Shown here piece after piece: positions 1-3,796 of a DNA stretch of 5,256 nt. The notes under the pieces are model-generated. The model had not been told where the DNA came from and searched no databases. It saw nothing but the letters and a program-made list of their open reading frames with translations. A program made the translations under genes and the position numbers. How positions within the stretch are numbered: the first letter of the stretch is position 1; every line of letters begins with the position of its first letter. This DNA comes from Candidatus Saccharimonadota bacterium (GTDB lineage Bacteria > Patescibacteriota > Saccharimonadia > Saccharimonadales > Saccharimonadaceae): contig JAGCSL010000065.1 in NCBI GenBank assembly GCA_017964115.1, positions 1 to 5,256 of the forward strand, in the 5' to 3' direction.

Positions 1-867
1 CCGAGCGATATTGCGCCAGACAAATGGCTCGATAATTATATCCCCAACGATGAAACGCGTAAAAATTTGCTTCGCCCTTATGTTGAAAAATATCGCATTT
101 CACCAACGCACTTAAATACATTCTTAGATTTACGTTATGGCGACGGCCCAATCACATTCTTGCGCAGCTATATCATTGGTGAACCAAGCGACGAGACAAA
201 TAATTTCGCGCTCATCTACGGTAGCCTCATCCACGAAATTATGGATGAAATTAATAAAGAAAACATTAGTAACGAAGAAGCCATCAAGCGCTTCGAAGAA
301 CGCATAGATAACGCCGACACTGACGATAAAACAAAAGCGGATCTACATCACCGCGGCCAAGAAGAACTAACTAAATTCCTCACTGAACGTGGCGACATGA
401 TTCGCAACACTAACGCCGAATCTGAACGTGGATTCTTTACTGAAACTATTACACTCGGTGACGCAATTTTGACCGGTAAAATCGATCGCGTCGAAATCGA
501 CGACAAGAATAAAACTATCACCGTCTCCGATTTCAAAACTGGCAACGCCAAGCATAAATGGAGTACTTATGATACGACTTTTGCCTACAAAATCCAACTG
601 TATTTCTACAAGTTTCTCATTGAAAATTCGAAAGATTTTCGCAACTATAAAGTGACGACCGGCCGCATTGATTATATCTCTCCAGACGACGAGGGCGATA
701 TTGTCTCACTTGAACTTAAGTTTGACGAAAAAGAAGCTTCAGTAATCAAGCATCTCATTCAAGTTGTGTTTCGCCACATTAAAGAACTCGATTTCCCGGA
801 CACATCAGCAGCTCTCACGAGTAGCAATCCAACTAAGGCCTTTTACGATCAACTTATTGCTGAATAA
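1..867 (+). CDS. PD-(D/E)XK (RecB/AddB-like) nuclease domain, probable C-terminus of a UvrD/Rep-type helicase; 5'-partial
   Basis: The reading frame is open from the first base, so this is the 3' end of a longer gene; 288 residues are visible. They match the nuclease domain attached to RecB/AddB-type repair helicases. An SPTHLNTF segment (about residues 37-44) resembles the lead-in of that domain. The core motifs follow in order: YGSLIHEI with His78, GKIDR with Asp162, DFKTG with Asp177 and Lys179, and QLYFY with Gln199. These are the expected metal-binding and catalytic residues, so the nuclease looks intact. No Cys residues of the AddB-type iron-sulfur cluster are seen. The family processes DNA ends in recombinational repair in the cytoplasm. 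A TTG at 67 could serve as a start, but coding sequence continues upstream and I see no Shine-Dalgarno, so a start beyond the window is preferred. That the missing part is a helicase is inference from the family. Less likely it is a stand-alone Cas4-like nuclease. The TAA is 26 bases before the next gene. Confidence 0.85.
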   Translation, partial: PSDIAPDKWLDNYIPNDETRKNLLRPYVEKYRISPTHLNTFLDLRYGDGPITFLRSYIIGEPSDETNNFALIYGSLIHEIMDEINKENISNEEAIKRFEERIDNADTDDKTKADLHHRGQEELTKFLTERGDMIRNTNAESERGFFTETITLGDAILTGKIDRVEIDDKNKTITVSDFKTGNAKHKWSTYDTTFAYKIQLYFYKFLIENSKDFRNYKVTTGRIDYISPDDEGDIVSLELKFDEKEASVIKHLIQVVFRHIKELDFPDTSAALTSSNPTKAFYDQLIAE

Positions 868-878
868 AGTTTAAAACA

Positions 879-887
879 TGCTAAACT
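879..887 (+). promoter_or_regulatory. Extended -10 promoter element placing transcription start at the ATG
   Basis: TGC followed by TAAACT (hexamer 882-887) fits an extended -10 box. A start seven bases after the hexamer falls on the A of the ATG at 894, which would give a leaderless mRNA. No Shine-Dalgarno lies upstream of that ATG. A weak -35 candidate, TTGCTG, is at 857-862 with a 19-base spacer, inside the end of the preceding gene. A very similar element precedes the paralogue at 3797, which supports the call. Confidence 0.5.
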
Positions 888-893
888 AAAAGC

Positions 894-2420
894 ATGAGCT
901 TTAAAAAGATTATTTTTGGCTTAATTCTTAGCATTGCATTAAGTTTTTCATTAATCGCACCACTATCTCAACCAGTTTTTGCCACCAAAGACGCCTGCGA
1001 AGTGGCCGGCGTCAACGATCCTCTTATTTGCGGTACAAAAGATAGCAATGAAGAACGAGAGCTACAGCGTCGTATTAAAAGAGTGCTAGAGACTGTTTAT
1101 CTTTGGCTCGGCATCATAGCTGTTATCGTAATCGTAATTGGCGGCATTCGCTACATGACGTCGACTGGAGAGCCCGAAAAGATTAAAGGTGCCAAAAATA
1201 CGATTATGTATGCCATTATTGGCCTAATTGTAACCTTAGCGGCCTTCGCAATTACCGAATTTGTAATTGGCGCTTTAGAAGGTAGAGCGCCAGAGGGTGG
1301 CGGTACACATGCTGAAGAAGGTGGCGGAGGCTCAGGAGGCGGTTCCGGTGGCGGGGGAGGTTCCGAAGGAGGAGGCGAAACAGAAGCCGTTGGAGTCAAA
1401 TCCATCACCATTATGGGTATTAGCACCCTTAAGAAAGGTGAAGAATATGGTTTCTATACTAAAATTATTCCAGACTACGCTACAGACAAGACCATCAAAT
1501 GGGCCAGCAGTAACCCAAAAGTTGCCACCGTATCTAAAGAAGGTCGCGTTAAGGCCTTAGAGCCTGGCAAAACCACCATTACCGCTACGGCTCATAACGG
1601 TAAATCTACCAGCAAAGACGTGACGGTGCCAGAACCAATCTTGGCTGAAAGCGTTTCAATCGATCAGAAAGTTACTTCAATAACTACAGGCAAAACTGCT
1701 CAGTTAGGAGCAAAGGTTGCTCCTCAAAATGCCGAAAACAAAACATTAACCTGGTCTTCAAGTGATCAAAACATTATCACAGTCGACGATAAAGGTAAAA
1801 TTAAAGCCGTCAAAAAAGGCACGGCAACAATCACTGTCAAAACTTCAAACGGCAAGAGTGATTCCGTAAAAATAACCGTCGCCGACGCAGCAGAAGTAGT
1901 CACTCAAGATAAAGTTAAAAAACTTCAAGAGACCGTCAAAACATACGCCTGGCCATCATATAAAGGCAGAGGCTACCGCCATCAAAAATCTGAATACACA
2001 AAAGCATACAAAGCCGCAACTGCGGCTGGTTGGGTAAGCAATAAAGACTGCAAGGGCGACGACTGTGGCGTATTTGTGTTAATTACCATGCGTAATAGCG
2101 GCTGGGAGCCGAAATATCCGAACAAACGCACGGGCGGTCAATATGAATGGCTCAGTAATCCAAAGCATGGATGGGAAGACGTAACTAAAAAGATTAAAAG
2201 TAACGCCGATGCTAAACCAGGTGACGTCATTATTACACGCGGACAAGGACACGTCTTATTATATATGGGCAAAGTTGACGGTTTTAGTTCTAAAATGGCA
2301 TCCGCTTCATATTGCGGACGTTCGCCAATGGCAGATGGTAACAAAAATATTTACCACTACGTCACCCACTCGCACAGTAATGGCAAAAAGTATGCCATTT
2401 TCCGCAAGAAAAATCAGTAA
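894..2420 (+). CDS. Secreted, membrane-anchored pilin-like protein with two Ig-like domains and an NlpC/P60-like peptidase head
   Basis: This 508-residue protein has five parts. A signal peptide covers residues 1-30, with likely cleavage after VFA. The mature N-terminus carries Cys35 and Cys46, a possible disulfide. Two hydrophobic helices (about 68-85 and 103-127) flank a Lys-rich loop, as in VirB2/TrbC-type pilins, with both ends predicted outside the membrane. A Gly/Ser linker spans 135-162. Two Big_2 Ig-like domains (about 168-245 and 252-329) show the W-SS-x(5,6)-TV and G-x-TTIT patterns. The last 160 residues look like an NlpC/P60 or CHAP-type cysteine peptidase: DCGVFV with nucleophile Cys391, PGDVI, and GHVLLYMG with His453. 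The third catalytic residue is not clear. Such domains usually cut peptidoglycan stem peptides, and the Ig-like repeats would hold the enzyme away from the membrane. The ATG at 894 is chosen because the signal peptide follows directly and the promoter sits just upstream. The substrate, and whether the protein is assembled into a pilus, are unknown. Confidence 0.85.
   Translation: MSFKKIIFGLILSIALSFSLIAPLSQPVFATKDACEVAGVNDPLICGTKDSNEERELQRRIKRVLETVYLWLGIIAVIVIVIGGIRYMTSTGEPEKIKGAKNTIMYAIIGLIVTLAAFAITEFVIGALEGRAPEGGGTHAEEGGGGSGGGSGGGGGSEGGGETEAVGVKSITIMGISTLKKGEEYGFYTKIIPDYATDKTIKWASSNPKVATVSKEGRVKALEPGKTTITATAHNGKSTSKDVTVPEPILAESVSIDQKVTSITTGKTAQLGAKVAPQNAENKTLTWSSSDQNIITVDDKGKIKAVKKGTATITVKTSNGKSDSVKITVADAAEVVTQDKVKKLQETVKTYAWPSYKGRGYRHQKSEYTKAYKAATAAGWVSNKDCKGDDCGVFVLITMRNSGWEPKYPNKRTGGQYEWLSNPKHGWEDVTKKIKSNADAKPGDVIITRGQGHVLLYMGKVDGFSSKMASASYCGRSPMADGNKNIYHYVTHSHSNGKKYAIFRKKNQ
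988..1033 (+). repeat. 46-base exact repeat, copy 1 (pilin-module start)
   Basis: This stretch is identical, base for base, to 3885-3930. It encodes the start of the mature pilin-like module, including both cysteines. A further 26-base exact match (1104-1129 with 4001-4026) lies at the same offset of 2897 bases, so there is no net indel between the two blocks. A 23-base match follows at 1461-1483 with 4325-4347, after a shorter linker in copy 2. It marks a gene duplication, possibly refreshed by gene conversion. Confidence 0.9.
1297..1380 (+). repeat. Gly/Ser-rich low-complexity linker
   Basis: GGN-type codons give a run of Gly with scattered Ser and Glu at residues 135-162 of the 508-residue protein. 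It separates the membrane module from the Ig-like stalk and is probably a flexible spacer. The equivalent in the paralogue (about 4192-4245) is shorter; the net difference between copies in this area is 33 bases. The codons are varied and no perfect short tandem unit is present. Confidence 0.8.
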
Positions 2421-2425
2421 TTTTA

Positions 2426-2434
2426 TGTTATAAT
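2426..2434 (+). promoter_or_regulatory. Extended -10 promoter for the small zinc protein gene
   Basis: TGT followed by TATAAT (2429-2434) is a perfect -10 hexamer with an extended TG. It lies six bases after the previous stop codon. No good -35 is seen at 16-18 bases upstream, which extended -10 promoters tolerate. Transcription would start near 2441, giving an untranslated leader of about 47 bases. Confidence 0.6.
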
Positions 2435-2472
2435 ATCATTCGCCCTGATTGATCAGTGTTCTTTTTAGTTAG

Positions 2473-2484
2473 AAAGGAAGGTGG
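2473..2484 (+). promoter_or_regulatory. Strong Shine-Dalgarno site
   Basis: AGAAAGGA followed by AGGTGG just before the ATG at 2488 matches the anti-Shine-Dalgarno complement AGAAAGGAGGTG with one extra A. The GAAAGGA core is nine bases from the ATG. It fixes the start of the small zinc protein, and contrasts with the absence of any such site before the two pilin-like genes. Confidence 0.75.
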
Positions 2485-2487
2485 AAC

Positions 2488-2703
2488 ATGAGTATTCTGC
2501 GTATCATCAGTTCCAAGGTTCACCGAGACAAAACAAAACCCGAAGACACGAGCGAGCATAAGCTACGCTCAACTGAAGACGCGCTAAAGACCGGCAAGAT
2601 CTGCCCCTACTGTGGCGGTAGCGGTATCCGCAATAACGTCGCCCTACTCCCGGCCCAAAGGCGCTGCGACGTCTGTGGTGGCAGTGGACGTATTCCGCTC
2701 TAA
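2488..2703 (+). CDS. Small zinc-binding protein with two DnaJ-type CxxCxGxG motifs
   Basis: This is a 71-residue protein. Residues 1-36 are charged and show no recognisable domain. The second half carries CPYCGGSG (Cys39, Cys42) and CDVCGGSG (Cys60, Cys63), followed by RIPL at the end. The two motifs are the CxxCxGxG repeat of the DnaJ cysteine-rich region, where pairs of repeats bind one zinc ion, so a single structural zinc site is expected. There is no J-domain, signal peptide or membrane segment, so it is probably cytoplasmic. DnaJ-like zinc modules of this kind occur in many small proteins of unknown role, and I do not assign a function. It appears to be a single-gene unit, with its own -10 box, a strong ribosome binding site and a terminator 20 bases after the stop. 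That organisation and the intact metal ligands support a real gene. Confidence 0.8.
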   Translation: MSILRIISSKVHRDKTKPEDTSEHKLRSTEDALKTGKICPYCGGSGIRNNVALLPAQRRCDVCGGSGRIPL

Positions 2704-2722
2704 TTGTTCCTTTTTTCACCAC

Positions 2723-2755
2723 GCCACTCTCGGCAGCGAGAGTGGCATATTTTTT
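2723..2755 (+). terminator. Rho-independent terminator after the small zinc protein gene
   Basis: A perfect 10-base-pair stem (GCCACTCTCG at 2723-2732, CGAGAGTGGC at 2737-2746) closes a GCAG loop and is followed by ATAT and a run of T. The T tract is only on the + strand side, so it ends rightward transcription. It also separates this unit from the converging gene. Confidence 0.9.
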
Positions 2756-2760
2756 GCATG

Positions 2761-2796
2761 AAAATAGCGCTCGAGCTTACAGCCCGGGCGCTATTA
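2761..2796 (-). terminator. Probable rho-independent terminator of the L,D-transpeptidase gene
   Basis: AATAGCGC (2763-2770) pairs with GCGCTATT (2788-2795). The stem extends inward to about 14 pairs with one wobble and one mismatch, around a TTACA loop. Read on the minus strand, the hairpin is followed by a short TTTT. It lies 12 bases past the stop codon of the leftward gene. The short T tract makes it weaker than its neighbour. Confidence 0.65.
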
Positions 2797-2807
2797 ATTG
2801 ATCGATA

Positions 2808-3662
2808 TTACGGAAGCACCAAGACATAGGTGTATCCAGTTCGTGAGTGTTCGTAAATAAATTGCGCCATATCAAGTTCCATGTTAACGCAACCGTGCGA
2901 ACCGTTAGTCTTGTAGATGTCACCACCGAAGTGCGTCCGCCATGATGCATCGTGGAATGCTATACCGCCATTAAAGAAACTAGCATACTGGACATGATTG
3001 TTCGGATTGCCGTTCATGTCAAAGTTTGTATTCTTACTCTCAATCGCATACAGCCCAGTCGGCGTCGGTGAGTTATTGGCATGTCCAGTCACACAAGAGC
3101 CGGTCGCAATAATCTCATCGTAATACCAATAATCAACCTTTTGGTTCGAAATTGAGACCACAATCAGATCTTTGTAGCTTTCCAAATAATGCGGCACGAT
3201 GTCTTGAAAATCCGCCGAAAGTAAATCGCCACGAATATAGCTGCCATTCGTCAGTTCATACCAGTCTCCATGACGAGCCGTCACAATAACTAGGTCACCG
3301 GCCGAATGTTCTCCCATAATTAGCGAATCTGTATTTGGCTCGGCGCGCTCGCGCACGTGATCGCCCAATACATACATTGGCAAATTATCAAACAACTCTT
3401 CCGCATTTTCCTCGGGCACAAGATAATCCATCGATACATAATTACCATTATCTAACTGCGCCCATTCGCCATCATCGTCTACTACTTCCAGGTCTTTACC
3501 TTTATTGTGCTGCTCGATCACCTCGCCATTCAGGCTCGGCTCAGTGCGTTCATTCACGCGGTTACCGGATACATACATACGTTCCGACCGCGCGGAGACA
3601 ATCGTCGTTGCCCCCACGAGTAGGATAAGCGCAAGAATAATACAAAAGATCGCCTTTTTCAC
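2808..3662 (-). CDS. Secreted L,D-transpeptidase (YkuD family) with two SH3-like repeats
   Basis: This is a 284-residue exported protein. MKK followed by a hydrophobic stretch ending VSA (residues 1-24) is a signal peptide. Two SH3b-like repeats follow (about 29-78 and 94-146), each opening MYV and containing an R-x-EPN/S segment and a GxW/DWxxL-x-NGxY pattern. The YkuD catalytic domain fills the C-terminus (about 161-284), with His237 in FHDASW and the catalytic SHGCVN motif with Cys258. The enzyme forms 3-3 peptidoglycan cross-links or attaches molecules to the wall outside the membrane, and the SH3 repeats probably bind wall peptides. All key residues are present. The GTG at 3662 is taken as the start because GGGGGA lies six bases upstream and the signal peptide begins there. 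A TTG eight codons upstream (3686) lacks such a site. The gene converges on the zinc protein gene and diverges from the second pilin-like gene. Confidence 0.9.
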   Translation of the reverse strand: MKKAIFCIILALILLVGATTIVSARSERMYVSGNRVNERTEPSLNGEVIEQHNKGKDLEVVDDDGEWAQLDNGNYVSMDYLVPEENAEELFDNLPMYVLGDHVRERAEPNTDSLIMGEHSAGDLVIVTARHGDWYELTNGSYIRGDLLSADFQDIVPHYLESYKDLIVVSISNQKVDYWYYDEIIATGSCVTGHANNSPTPTGLYAIESKNTNFDMNGNPNNHVQYASFFNGGIAFHDASWRTHFGGDIYKTNGSHGCVNMELDMAQFIYEHSRTGYTYVLVLP

Positions 3663-3668
3663 GAAAAT

Positions 3669-3674
3669 TCCCCC
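3669..3674 (-). promoter_or_regulatory. Shine-Dalgarno deciding the GTG start of the L,D-transpeptidase
   Basis: On the minus strand GGGGGA lies six bases before the GTG at 3662, a normal spacing. It would fall inside the coding region if translation began at the alternative TTG at 3686, so it favours the shorter protein. Confidence 0.65.
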
Positions 3675-3717
3675 ATTTCGATTCAATTTTAGATGTGCGA
3701 TCTGCTTTTAAAACAGG

Positions 3718-3729
3718 ATAGAATTCTAT
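3718..3729. promoter_or_regulatory. 12-base perfect palindrome over the transcription start region; possible operator
   Basis: ATAGAATTCTAT is a perfect palindrome. It overlaps the downstream end of the minus-strand -10 box (3728-3733) and the predicted transcription start of the L,D-transpeptidase gene. A repressor site is possible by position, but the element is short and AT-rich, so chance is a fair alternative. Confidence 0.25.
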
Positions 3730-3756
3730 TATAACACAAGCACTTTAAATTGTCAA
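3728..3756 (-). promoter_or_regulatory. Perfect-consensus sigma70 promoter of the L,D-transpeptidase gene
   Basis: Read on the minus strand, TTGACA (3756-3751) is separated by exactly 17 bases from TATAAT (3733-3728). The -10 also has the extended TG. This is a full match to the housekeeping consensus, so strong expression is expected. Transcription would start near 3721, giving a leader of about 58 bases before the GTG. Confidence 0.9.
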
Positions 3757-3779
3757 TAATTAATGCTGTTGTTTCCTCA

Positions 3780-3788
3780 TGCTAGAAT
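3780..3788 (+). promoter_or_regulatory. Extended -10 promoter element of the second pilin-like gene
   Basis: TGC followed by TAGAAT (3783-3788) is an extended -10 box. A start seven bases later falls at about 3795, two bases before the ATG at 3797, so the mRNA would be nearly leaderless. No Shine-Dalgarno is present. The surrounding CATGCTARAMTAA string matches the element before the paralogue at 894. It lies divergent to the minus-strand promoter, about 25 bases away. Confidence 0.55.
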
Positions 3789-3796
3789 AATACTAT

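Noticed and set aside
67..867. Independent nuclease gene starting at TTG 67
   Set aside because: The frame is open back to base 1 with protein-like sequence, and no ribosome binding site precedes the TTG, so a fusion to upstream coding sequence is more likely.
1297..1380. Phase-variable simple repeat in the Gly linker
   Set aside because: The GGN codons are irregular with no perfect tandem unit long enough for slippage.
1151..1426. Pro-rich open frame on the minus strand opposite the Gly linker (and a similar one at 4105-4296)
   Set aside because: It is the antisense of Gly codons and the pilin module, with no ribosome binding site. Both copies arise only because the sense genes are similar.
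2445..2456. CTGATTGATCAG hairpin followed by T-rich sequence as a terminator of the 508-residue protein gene
   Set aside because: The stem is at most four or five AT-rich pairs with a very small loop, and it lies downstream of the next gene's -10 box. Not convincing.
2507..2722. Minus-strand open frame opposite the zinc protein gene
   Set aside because: Arg/Cys-rich shadow with no domain; it overlaps a gene with intact zinc motifs, a promoter, a Shine-Dalgarno and a terminator.
3663..3686. Longer L,D-transpeptidase starting at TTG 3686
   Set aside because: It adds eight residues before a normal signal peptide, lacks a ribosome binding site, and would place the GGGGGA site inside the coding region.
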